A DNA stretch of 32,230 nt from Clostridia bacterium (lineage in GTDB: Bacteria > Bacillota > Clostridia > Oscillospirales > CAG-272): positions 1 to 32,230 of the forward strand of contig JAGATW010000048.1 of assembly GCA_017621085.1 (NCBI GenBank), read 5' to 3'. Within the stretch, counting starts at the first letter, position 1. The number at the start of each line of letters is the position of its first letter. A program made the position numbers and the translations under genes. Under the pieces are notes generated by a model. The model worked only from the letters and a program-made list of their open reading frames with translations. It made no database searches and was not told the origin of the DNA. Positions 8,859-16,148 of the stretch are shown in pieces.

Positions 8859-8877
8859 AATTATTAGTCTAATAATT
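8859..8877 (+). promoter_or_regulatory. 19-bp palindrome next to the -35, candidate operator
   Basis: AATTATTAG-T-CTAATAATT is a perfect palindrome with 9-bp arms and a one-base centre, ending four bases before the -35 hexamer at 8882. Size and symmetry suit a dimeric winged-helix repressor or activator site (MarR-like), but no such regulator gene is adjacent. Function is inferred from position only. Confidence 0.45.
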
Positions 8878-8881
8878 CATA

Positions 8882-8910
8882 TTGCAAAAAGATTATTGAT
8901 ATGGTATAAT
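8882..8910 (+). promoter_or_regulatory. promoter of the small membrane protein gene
   Basis: TTGCAA at 8882-8887 and TATAAT at 8905-8910 are spaced by 17 bp. Transcription would start near 8917, placing the start codon at 8932 very close, with the ribosome site AAGGGGG at 8918-8924 at the very 5' end of the message (near-leaderless). A start closer than this is still possible if initiation is slightly upstream. Confidence 0.7.
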
Positions 8911-8931
8911 GAAATAAAAGGGGGTATGAAT

Positions 8932-9387
8932 ATGAAAACTAAGTTAATAAGAAGCTTACCATATGTGATTAGTATAGCATTAACTACTATTTTTGGATTT
9001 ATATTTTCGTCAAAAATAGTCCTTGGCTATTCGTCTATAACACCAATGTTTGTATCTGTTATTATGATAATTCAAGCATTTGTTATTAAGTACAGTACAT
9101 CCTCTACTAATTTTTCAAATGGGAACCTAAGTAATGAAGAAGTAAGTACCCTTGTAAAAACCATTTCCATAGCTACAATTTATCTAATACCATTAAACTT
9201 TCCTTTAGTAATCTTTTTCGGAGTTCAAGCTAAAATAATTGTTTCCTTACTTGTACTATTTAGCTCATATGCAATTGGCTTAGTTGCTTTTAGACTAAAG
9301 TATAGCATAAAAATAAAAGCAAGACTCTCAAAGGAAAATGCAGATTTGCAAGAGCAACTGAAAAAAGAGGAAATGGGTCAAATATAG
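8932..9387 (+). CDS. hypothetical membrane protein with C-terminal coiled coil
   Basis: I do not recognise this 151-residue protein. It has about four hydrophobic segments (roughly residues 10-30, 40-55, 80-97 and 98-118). A short charged C-terminal stretch, KIKARLSKENADLQEQLKKEE, has heptad character and probably forms a cytoplasmic coiled coil. The start at 8932 is chosen because AAGGGGG at 8918-8924 is 7 bases away, while the ATG at 8926 is only one base from it. A TTG further upstream lies inside the promoter. It is a monocistronic gene, flanked by palindromes upstream and a bidirectional terminator downstream at 9545-9575. A small palindrome CTTGATT-A-AATCAAG directly follows the stop. 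Confidence 0.7.
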   Translation: MKTKLIRSLPYVISIALTTIFGFIFSSKIVLGYSSITPMFVSVIMIIQAFVIKYSTSSTNFSNGNLSNEEVSTLVKTISIATIYLIPLNFPLVIFFGVQAKIIVSLLVLFSSYAIGLVAFRLKYSIKIKARLSKENADLQEQLKKEEMGQI

Positions 9388-9544
9388 CTTGATTAAATCA
9401 AGAAGTGTTAACTTACAAACAACGACAGTAAGTAACATAGTCGAAATTTGATGAAAATTTGTATATAAACTGCTATTTTTGCTGAAATTTTCATAAAAAC
9501 AAAAATATACAAATATGAACAGATGAACATATATACCAAATAAC

Positions 9545-9575
9545 AAAAAGGCTTAGAGCAAATCTAAGCCTTTTT
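9545..9575. terminator. bidirectional Rho-independent terminator
   Basis: AAAAAGGCTTAGA (9545-9557) pairs with TCTAAGCCTTTTT (9563-9575) around GCAAA. The A-run on one side and T-run on the other allow it to end both the plus-strand membrane-protein transcript and the minus-strand rarA transcript. The rest of the 9388-9544 interval has only short AT-rich palindromes and no gene. Confidence 0.88.
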
Positions 9576-9625
9576 CTGTTATTTTTGACAATTTTTAATT
9601 TGTGCAATTCTATGGTCAATTGAAA

Positions 9626-10861
9626 TTAAAGCTTTTTACCCTTTATAGCTTCCCAATAAGCTTTTGCAGCTTGCTCCGTTTTGTTGTTTCCAAATTCATA
9701 ATACTTTGCATTTTTAATATCGTCCGGTAAATATTGCTGTTCAACATAATCGTTAGGGTAAGCATGTGGGTATTTATAACCTTTAAATAAGGGAGCTACC
9801 AAATGAATAGGAGTTTCGTGTCCCTTTCCATTTTTTATGTCCTCGCTTGCTCTTGCAATTGCCTCATATGCTGTGTTTGATTTAGGTGCAGTTGCAAGCA
9901 TAATTGCGCAGTTAGCAAGTGGTATTCTTGCCTCCGGTAAGCCAAGCTCCTTTGCACTTTGACAAAGAGCATATGTGATTTGACCTGCTTGTGGGTAAGC
10001 AAGACCTATGTCCTCACTTGCAATTACCTGTAATCTCCTGCAAGCTGAAAGTATATCTCCACCCTCAAGTAATCTTGCAAGATAGAAAACCGCAGCATCC
10101 GGGTCAGAGCCACGAATTGATTTTTGTAAGCCGGATAGTAAATTGTGGTGTACGTCACTATCTTTGTCAAACATTCCTGCAGAAATTGAAGGAATAAACT
10201 CTCTTGCAACGCTTTCGGTAATTTCGTCATCACTTGCAAAGTAAGCGCCCTCAAAAAGAGTTAATGCGTGGCGCACATCTCCGCCTGCACAACCGGCTAA
10301 AAATTCCAAAGCTTCATCACTTGCAGTTTTTAAAAGAGAGCTTTCACGATTTAATTCATCTAAAGCTCTTTTTAGCACAGGTACTATTTCTTTAGCTTCA
10401 ACGTGCTTAAATTCAAAAACGGAGCAACGTGAAATCAAAGCGTCATAAATACAAAAATAAGGATTTTCAGTTGTAGAAGCAATTAGAGTTACACGTCCGT
10501 CCTCAATGAATTCAAGTAAGGATTGCTGTTGTTTTCTGTTAAAATATTGAATTTCATCAAGATACAAAAGAATACCCTTTGATGAAAAAACAGAATCAGA
10601 GCTTGCAATTACCTCTTTAATGTCGGAAAGAGTTGCAGTTGTTGCATTAAGCTTATAAAGCTCCATTTGAGAATTTTTTGCAATAATGTTAGCAACGGTA
10701 GTCTTTCCGGTACCCGGAGGACCAAAAAAAATCATATTTGAAATTCTGCCGGAGCTAAGCATTCTCGTAATAACTCCACGGGCAGAAACAAGATGTGCTT
10801 GACCGGCTACCTGACTAAAGGAAGTAGGACGCATAATATCTGCAATAGGCTTGTTGTTCAT
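9626..10861 (-). CDS. rarA: replication-associated recombination protein RarA (MgsA) AAA+ ATPase
   Basis: RarA/MgsA/WRNIP1-family clamp-loader-like ATPases act at stalled replication forks. The 411-residue length is typical. The N-terminus IADIMRPTSFSQVAGQAHL is the family entry motif. Walker A GPPGTGKT lies at residues 47-54, Walker B LLYLDEIQYFN near residue 100, sensor 1 ASTTENP near residue 130, and the arginine-finger region SRCSVFEF follows. The C-terminal half has the MgsA tetramerisation segments GGDILSACRRLQVIASEDIGLA and YKYPHAYPNDYVEQQYLP. The ATG at 10861 (minus) has GAGGT upstream. It is transcribed alone, divergent from the gene pair at 10955. Confidence 0.93.
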   Translation of the reverse strand: MNNKPIADIMRPTSFSQVAGQAHLVSARGVITRMLSSGRISNMIFFGPPGTGKTTVANIIAKNSQMELYKLNATTATLSDIKEVIASSDSVFSSKGILLYLDEIQYFNRKQQQSLLEFIEDGRVTLIASTTENPYFCIYDALISRCSVFEFKHVEAKEIVPVLKRALDELNRESSLLKTASDEALEFLAGCAGGDVRHALTLFEGAYFASDDEITESVAREFIPSISAGMFDKDSDVHHNLLSGLQKSIRGSDPDAAVFYLARLLEGGDILSACRRLQVIASEDIGLAYPQAGQITYALCQSAKELGLPEARIPLANCAIMLATAPKSNTAYEAIARASEDIKNGKGHETPIHLVAPLFKGYKYPHAYPNDYVEQQYLPDDIKNAKYYEFGNNKTEQAAKAYWEAIKGKKL

Positions 10862-10954
10862 ATTTACCTCATTAAAATCTCATATGCAATTATTTTATCA
10901 TATAAATATTAAAAAATCAATATACTAAAAGCAAGTAGATTATAAGGAGAAAAT

Positions 10955-11269
10955 ATGAATAACGAAAAGAATATAACTTTAAAGGAATGTATTCAGGTCT
11001 TGTCACTGTTTTTTATTTTATCAATAATATCAGTTCTGTTATTTTACACAAGCTTTGATAAGGGAGTTGAAAGCTTTTGGCAAGACAAGGAGGAGTATTT
11101 AGACGTTTTTGAAAATGAAACCTTTAATGATATAATTGACCTTGATAAGGTGGAAATTGCGGAGGACGTGTCCAAGTTTAACAAAAAAGACCTTGTGGAA
11201 AAATATATAAATTCAGGTGGAGAAACACAGGTCTTTACCGAACTGTTTGAAAAAAAGCTAAATGGATAG
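10955..11269 (+). CDS. small single-TM protein paired with an M50 protease
   Basis: I do not recognise a named family. The 104-residue protein has a short cytoplasmic N-terminus, one hydrophobic helix at about residues 13-33, and a charged acidic tail (for example WQDKEEYLDVFENETF) that would face outward. The ribosome site AAGGAG lies about 7 bases before the ATG. Its last 8 bp overlap the start of the M50 protease gene at 11262, so the two are almost certainly co-translated. By analogy with SpoIVFA/SpoIVFB it could be the protease's regulator, scaffold or substrate, but there is no sequence similarity I can point to. Function is therefore only inferred from gene pairing. Confidence 0.7.
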   Translation: MNNEKNITLKECIQVLSLFFILSIISVLLFYTSFDKGVESFWQDKEEYLDVFENETFNDIIDLDKVEIAEDVSKFNKKDLVEKYINSGGETQVFTELFEKKLNG

Positions 11270-11837
11270 GCTTGGTGAAAAAATAGGCATTATAGCAATG
11301 CTTATAACCACCTTTTCATTAGGCTCATCTCCACATCCATTTGTACTGATACTCTGCTACTTAATACACGAGCTTGGACATATTACTATGGCAAAATTTG
11401 TTAAGGCACAAATGAAAAGCTTCAAGGTGGGCACACTACATTTAAGCATATCCTATGATTGCTCAAATCTTTCATATGGCAGAGAATTACTTGTTTTACT
11501 CGGTGGAATTTTATTTAATTTAATATCAGCCTTTTTTGTATCATTTTTAGGATTTGGTGGGGAGACGTGTGAGTTTTTTGTGGTTGGAAGCATCTCACTT
11601 GCCATAATGAATTTATACCCAATATCAATTCTTGATGGTGGTGGGATTTTAAAAACGCTTGCATCGATGATTTGGTCAAGGGACGTGGCTGAAAAGCTAA
11701 GTAAAATCACATCATTCATTTGTGCAATCTTAATGTGGATAATCGCTGTATATTTTCAAATAGTATTCGTGGCAAATTTTTCACTATTTTTAATTTCCGT
11801 TGTTTTGTTAGTGGAATTATGCTTTACATATCTATAA
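11262..11837 (+). CDS. M50-family intramembrane metalloprotease (SpoIVFB-like)
   Basis: The 191-residue polytopic protein has the zinc motif HELGH at residues 36-40 and a second motif NLYPISILDGGG at about residues 117-128, where the aspartate is the third zinc ligand. Together they define site-2 proteases of the M50B group, which cleave substrates within the membrane. Five or six hydrophobic segments are visible. It is shorter than SpoIVFB (about 290 residues) because it lacks the cytoplasmic CBS domain. It overlaps the upstream single-TM gene by 8 bp. The substrate is unknown; SpoIVFB processes pro-sigma-K, but no sigma factor is adjacent here. Confidence 0.85.
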   Translation: MDRLGEKIGIIAMLITTFSLGSSPHPFVLILCYLIHELGHITMAKFVKAQMKSFKVGTLHLSISYDCSNLSYGRELLVLLGGILFNLISAFFVSFLGFGGETCEFFVVGSISLAIMNLYPISILDGGGILKTLASMIWSRDVAEKLSKITSFICAILMWIIAVYFQIVFVANFSLFLISVVLLVELCFTYL

Positions 11838-11893
11838 AAAACATACACGTGTCGCGCCCTTTTAAAAAAATAAAACTTTTTTTCTCATAACTA

Positions 11894-11922
11894 TTGCACA
11901 AACCCGTATAATCTGTTATAAT
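11894..11922 (+). promoter_or_regulatory. promoter of the polyamine transporter operon
   Basis: TTGCAC at 11894-11899 and TATAAT at 11917-11922 are separated by 17 bp. Transcription should start near 11929, immediately before or within the palindrome at 11931-11949. The leader of about 70 nt also contains GACAA-GGCATT-TTGTC (11951-11966). Confidence 0.82.
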
Positions 11923-11930
11923 GCAAATGA

Positions 11931-11949
11931 TTTATCGTAAAACGATAAA
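11931..11949 (+). promoter_or_regulatory. palindromic operator at the pot transcription start
   Basis: TTTATCGT-AAA-ACGATAAA has perfect 8-bp arms and a 3-bp centre and lies directly downstream of the -10 hexamer. That position is typical of repressor binding. The cognate regulator is not in the window; the motif is not one I can assign to a known family with confidence. Confidence 0.6.
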
Positions 11950-12001
11950 AGACAAGGCATTTTGTCGTGATAGGTCAATCTAGGAAAGAACGGGGAAAGA
12001 A

Positions 12002-13123
12002 ATGAACGAAAAAAAGATCATTGAGCTAAAGAATGTAGCTAAGTCCTATGATGGAGAAATGGTACTTGACCACATTAGCTTAGACGTTCACGAAAAGGAA
12101 TTTGTAACCTTTTTAGGTCCGTCCGGCTGTGGAAAAACAACAACTCTTCGTATTATAGCTGGCTTTGTTACTCCGGATACAGGAGACGTGGTATTTGACG
12201 GTACAAGGATTAACGATATACCTGCATATAAACGCCATGTAAACACCGTATTTCAAAAATATGCATTGTTTCCGCATCTAAATGTTTATGAAAACATTGC
12301 TTTTGCTCTTCGATTGAACAAAATATCAGAAGAAGAAATATTTGAACGTGTAGAAGAAATGCTCGCAATGGTAAACCTAAAGGGCTTTGAAAAGAGAGAT
12401 GTAAACCTGTTATCAGGTGGTCAGCAACAGCGTGTTGCAATTGCAAGAGCGTTAATTAACAAGCCAAAGGTTCTTTTACTTGATGAGCCGCTTGGCGCTC
12501 TTGACCTAAAGCTCCGTAAGGATATGCAGAACGAGCTTAAAAATATACAAAGAAAAACAGGCATTACCTTTATTTACGTTACCCACGACCAAGAGGAAGC
12601 ACTTAGTATGTCCGACACAGTCGTTGTAATGGCAGATGGTAAAATTCAGCAAATCGGTACGCCAACTGACATTTATAATGAGCCGCAAAACGCATTTGTA
12701 GCTGACTTCATTGGTGAGAGTAATATAATTGATGGTATTATGCTTGATGACTATAAGGTTAAATTTTCAGGACACGAATTTGAATGTCTTGATAAAGGCT
12801 TTGACAAAAATGAAAGAGTTGACGTAGTAGTAAGACCGGAGGATGTGGACGTAACAAAGCCGGGTCAAGGTATGCTTGACGGTGTTGTTACCTCAGTTAC
12901 CTTCAAGGGCGTACACTACGAAATCATTGTCAATATTAACAACTTTAAGTGGATGATTCAATCAACCGACTATGTTGAGCCTAACCAAAATATAGGTATT
13001 TACATAGAGCCGGACGCAATTCATATTATGAAAAGGTCAGAGTATTCCGGCAAGTTTGGTGACTATTCCTCATTTAGTGATGAGTTGGACAAGCTATCTG
13101 ATGTAAACGAGGAGGAAGAGTAA
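12002..13123 (+). CDS. potA: spermidine/putrescine ABC transporter, ATP-binding protein
   Basis: PotA hydrolyses ATP to drive polyamine uptake through PotB/PotC. The 373-residue protein has Walker [10 protein letters not shown] at residues 39-47, the Q-loop around [17 protein letters not shown], the signature LSGGQQQR at about residues 137-144, Walker [13 protein letters not shown] and the switch histidine in [12 protein letters not shown]-terminal TOBE-type regulatory domain follows from about residue 250 ([10 protein letters not shown]). [16 protein letters not shown] is typical of the polyamine subfamily rather than of sugar importers. The ATG at 12002 follows GGGGAAAG. potB begins 5 bp after the stop, with its ribosome site GGAGGAAG inside the potA 3' end. 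Confidence 0.93.
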   Translation: MNEKKIIELKNVAKSYDGEMVLDHISLDVHEKEFVTFLGPSGCGKTTTLRIIAGFVTPDTGDVVFDGTRINDIPAYKRHVNTVFQKYALFPHLNVYENIAFALRLNKISEEEIFERVEEMLAMVNLKGFEKRDVNLLSGGQQQRVAIARALINKPKVLLLDEPLGALDLKLRKDMQNELKNIQRKTGITFIYVTHDQEEALSMSDTVVVMADGKIQQIGTPTDIYNEPQNAFVADFIGESNIIDGIMLDDYKVKFSGHEFECLDKGFDKNERVDVVVRPEDVDVTKPGQGMLDGVVTSVTFKGVHYEIIVNINNFKWMIQSTDYVEPNQNIGIYIEPDAIHIMKRSEYSGKFGDYSSFSDELDKLSDVNEEEE

Positions 13124-13128
13124 AGTAA

Positions 13129-13959
13129 ATGACCAAAAAGAGCTTAATGCAAAAGGCAGCTGCAGCCCCACATATGGTGTGGTCTGTGCTATTCATTATA
13201 GCACCACTTATTTTTGTTGTTTATTATGCTTTTACCGATAAAGAGGGTAACCCTACCCTTGGCAACATTACAGAGCTTGCACAGGCAAGCTACTTAGAGG
13301 TTTTTCTAAGAAGCGTTTGCTTTGCATTTTTAGCAACTGTAATTTGTCTGATTATCGCCTATCCAATAGCCTACTTTATGTCAAAGGCAAAGCCTAAGAC
13401 ACAAAAAATCCTTATAATGTTAGTTATGCTACCTCAATGGCTTAACTTCCTCATTCGTACCTATTCTTGGATGGCACTGCTTGAGGACACAGGCATTATA
13501 AATACGATTTTAGGCAATTTAAACCTAGGCCCATTCCATATGATAAACACATCGGGAGCTGTTATTTTAGGTATGGTATATAACTACCTACCATATATGA
13601 TAATTCCGTTACATTCAGTAATCAGCAAAATTGATACAAGAGTTTTAGAGGCAGCCTCTGACCTTGGCTGTAGCCCAATAAGAGTTCTTGTAAAAGTAGT
13701 AATTCCACTTAGCGTATCTGGTATTGTATCAGGTGTTACAATGGTATTTGTGCCATCAATTAGTACCTTCTACATATCACAAAAGCTTGGTGGTGGTAAC
13801 TTTGACCTAATTGGTGACACCATTGAAAGACAATTCCAAACAGCCTATAACTATAACCTGGGCGCTGCTATGTCCTTTGTCCTGATGCTCATAATTGTCA
13901 TTAGTATGGCAGTAATGAATAAGTATTCGGGTGAGGATGACGGAGGTGTTATCGTATGA
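13129..13959 (+). CDS. potB: spermidine/putrescine ABC transporter permease
   Basis: The 276-residue inner-membrane permease shows six hydrophobic segments and the EAA-loop EAASDLGCSPIRVLVKVVIPLSVSGIVSG near residues 180-208, which docks onto the PotA ATPase. The PQWLNFLIRTYSWMALL segment is a recognisable PotB/PotC-family feature. The conserved LPYMIIPLHSVI segment lies between them. It is translated from ATG 13129 with GGAGGAAG about 10 bases upstream, and its stop overlaps the potCD start by 4 bp (ATGA). Substrate is inferred from family and operon; other polar cations cannot be excluded. Confidence 0.92.
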   Translation: MTKKSLMQKAAAAPHMVWSVLFIIAPLIFVVYYAFTDKEGNPTLGNITELAQASYLEVFLRSVCFAFLATVICLIIAYPIAYFMSKAKPKTQKILIMLVMLPQWLNFLIRTYSWMALLEDTGIINTILGNLNLGPFHMINTSGAVILGMVYNYLPYMIIPLHSVISKIDTRVLEAASDLGCSPIRVLVKVVIPLSVSGIVSGVTMVFVPSISTFYISQKLGGGNFDLIGDTIERQFQTAYNYNLGAAMSFVLMLIIVISMAVMNKYSGEDDGGVIV

Positions 13960-16079
13960 AAAAGAAGATATTTGGTAACATCTATACCGTATTAATTTTC
14001 TTGTTTTTGTATATGCCAATAGCTGTGCTAATTTTGTATTCCTTCAATGGATTAAATAGCACAAGCGAGTTTCAGGGCTTTTCACTTAAATGGTACAGAG
14101 AGCTGTTTAGTGACTCTGCAACCTTAAATGCCCTTAAAAACACCCTTATTCTTGCGATTTTGTCAGCTATTTTTTCTACCATTATTGGAACAATGGCATC
14201 CTATGGAATAAACAAAATGCAAAATAAGCATATCAAAAGTGCAACTATGTCAATAACCAAAATCCCTATGGTAAATCCGGACATTGTCGTTGGTATTTCA
14301 ATGATGCTTTTGTTCGTATTTGTTGGTGGAATAATAGGCGCTAAATCCAATCTTGGCTTTGGCACTGTGCTAATAGCACATATAACCTTTAATTTGCCTT
14401 ATGTAATCTTGTCCGTGCTTCCAAAGTTTAAGCAAATGGACAAGTCCTTACCTGAGGCGGCACAGGACTTAGGATGCACACCAATTCAGTCCTTTTTAAA
14501 GGTTGAGTTGCCGGCAATATTACCGGGCGTAATTTCCGGATTGATAATGGCATTTACGCTATCTCTTGATGATTTTGTAATAAGCTATTTTACAATTGGC
14601 AGTGGCTTTGAAACACTTCCAATAAGAATTTATTCAATGACAAAAAAGCGCGTAACTCCTGATATGTACGCACTTTCAACCCTTATATTTGTATCAATTC
14701 TAATCCTTTTGTTAGTATCTAATCTCACCTCTGACAAGAACAGAGAAAAGATGTCTAAAAAAGCAAAGAAAATTACCAAAATTGTAGTTGGTGTAATCTT
14801 TGCAATAATTGTAATTATTACAGCCGTTGTTCTAATAGTTACCGCATCAACAGAAACGCTTACCTTAAATGTTTATAACTGGGGTGAATATATATCTGAT
14901 GGTAGCGAGGACACTCTTGATACAAACAAGGCCTTCACAGAATATTATGAAGACTGGTATTATAAGGAATATGGCAAAAAAATCAAGGTGCAGCTAAATT
15001 ATACCACCTATGCAAGCAATGAGGATATGTATGCAAAGCTAAAGAGCGGAGCAACCGGCTATGATATAGTAATACCGTCTGACTATATGATAGAAAGGCT
15101 TAAAAAGGAAGGACTAATTCAGCCACTTAACCTTGACAAAATTCCAAATTACGAGAACATAATGGAGGAGTTTAGAAACCCATTCTACGATAATGGAGAG
15201 GAAAAATATACAGCAATGTACACCTATGGTGTAATCGGTATTGTTTATAACAAAGACCGACTAAAGCCGGAGGACCTTGAAAAAATCGAAAAGGGTGAGG
15301 CTGGCTGGGAGCTTTTGTGGGACGAGGACTACAAGGGTCAAATCCTTCAGTTTAATAACTCAAGAGATGCAATGGGTACAGCAATGTACTCCCTTGGCAT
15401 TAGCGTCAATTACGCAACAGAAGAGGAGTGGCAAATAGCCTTTGAAAAGCTAAGAGAGCAAAAGCCACTTGTACAAAGCTATGTAATGGACGAAATTTTC
15501 AATAAAATGGAAAGTGGAGAAGCTACTCTTGCTGCATATTACGCAGGCGACTGTATGACAATGACAGAAATTAACCCGTCCCTGGGCTTCTATTATCCAA
15601 AGAATGAAAAGGGTGAAATTTCAACAAACATTTTTGCAGACGCAATATGTATTCCAACAAATGCAGAAAATCCGGAGCTTGCGCACGCATATATCAACTA
15701 TATGCTAAGTGAAGAGCCTGCTGTTGCAAATGCAGAATATCTGTATTATGCTTCTCCTAATAAGCTTGTTGTAAATAATGAGGGATATAAAGAAACCTTA
15801 GGCGACGACTACGACGTAATTTATGACAGTGAGCTTGAAAGTAGCCTTGAATATATGTTTGAAAACTTTGCATATAGGAACCTACCTGATGAAAAGCTAC
15901 ACCTTTTAAATGCTCTTTGGGAAACCTTAAAGGTTGACTCAGCAGCCTTCGGTGGTGAAATTTACATTATTTGTGCGATAATCGCAGTGTTGCTAATAGC
16001 ATTTTTCGTTTACCTATATATAATTAGACGTAAGCGCAGAAAGCTATATTGGACACCACAAGCAAAGCAAAAGAATTAA
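13956..16079 (+). CDS. potCD: fused polyamine ABC permease and substrate-binding protein (PotC-PotD)
   Basis: One uninterrupted 707-residue frame joins two usually separate subunits. Residues 1-258 are a PotC permease with six hydrophobic segments and the EAA loop EAAQDLGCTPIQSFLKVELP at about residues 167-186. A seventh helix follows at about 274-297, then a PotD-like periplasmic-type binding domain from about residue 300 (LNVYNWGEYISDG) to 665, with DIVIPSDYMIERL and YTYGVIGIVYN as family segments. A final helix (about 669-690) ends in RRKRRK, which should be cytoplasmic. The binding domain is thus held outside between two helices, with no lipobox. Binding residues cannot be assigned with certainty from sequence alone. 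Confidence 0.92.
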   Translation: MKKKIFGNIYTVLIFLFLYMPIAVLILYSFNGLNSTSEFQGFSLKWYRELFSDSATLNALKNTLILAILSAIFSTIIGTMASYGINKMQNKHIKSATMSITKIPMVNPDIVVGISMMLLFVFVGGIIGAKSNLGFGTVLIAHITFNLPYVILSVLPKFKQMDKSLPEAAQDLGCTPIQSFLKVELPAILPGVISGLIMAFTLSLDDFVISYFTIGSGFETLPIRIYSMTKKRVTPDMYALSTLIFVSILILLLVSNLTSDKNREKMSKKAKKITKIVVGVIFAIIVIITAVVLIVTASTETLTLNVYNWGEYISDGSEDTLDTNKAFTEYYEDWYYKEYGKKIKVQLNYTTYASNEDMYAKLKSGATGYDIVIPSDYMIERLKKEGLIQPLNLDKIPNYENIMEEFRNPFYDNGEEKYTAMYTYGVIGIVYNKDRLKPEDLEKIEKGEAGWELLWDEDYKGQILQFNNSRDAMGTAMYSLGISVNYATEEEWQIAFEKLREQKPLVQSYVMDEIFNKMESGEATLAAYYAGDCMTMTEINPSLGFYYPKNEKGEISTNIFADAICIPTNAENPELAHAYINYMLSEEPAVANAEYLYYASPNKLVVNNEGYKETLGDDYDVIYDSELESSLEYMFENFAYRNLPDEKLHLLNALWETLKVDSAAFGGEIYIICAIIAVLLIAFFVYLYIIRRKRRKLYWTPQAKQKN

Positions 16080-16081
16080 AA

Positions 16082-16120
16082 TTAAGCCTGTTTTAAGAAA
16101 CAAACTTAAAGCAGGCTTAA
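16082..16120 (+). other. strong hairpin after potCD without U-tract
   Basis: TTAAGCCTGTTTTAAG (16082-16097) pairs with CTTAAAGCAGGCTTAA (16105-16120), 16 bp with one T-G wobble, around AAACAAA. It is followed by A residues on the plus strand, so it is not a canonical plus-strand terminator. It could act as a 3' stabilising structure for the transporter mRNA ahead of the glycosidase gene. Confidence 0.55.
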
Positions 16121-16148
16121 AAAAACTAATTACAATAGGAGAATAAAA

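Noticed and set aside
8896-8931. TTG at 8896 and ATG at 8926 as starts of the small membrane protein
   Set aside because: The TTG lies between -35 and -10 of the promoter and the ATG at 8926 is one base from the ribosome site; 8932 has correct spacing.
16082-16120. Hairpin after potCD as a terminator
   Set aside because: The plus strand continues with A residues rather than T; listed as a hairpin of unknown role instead.
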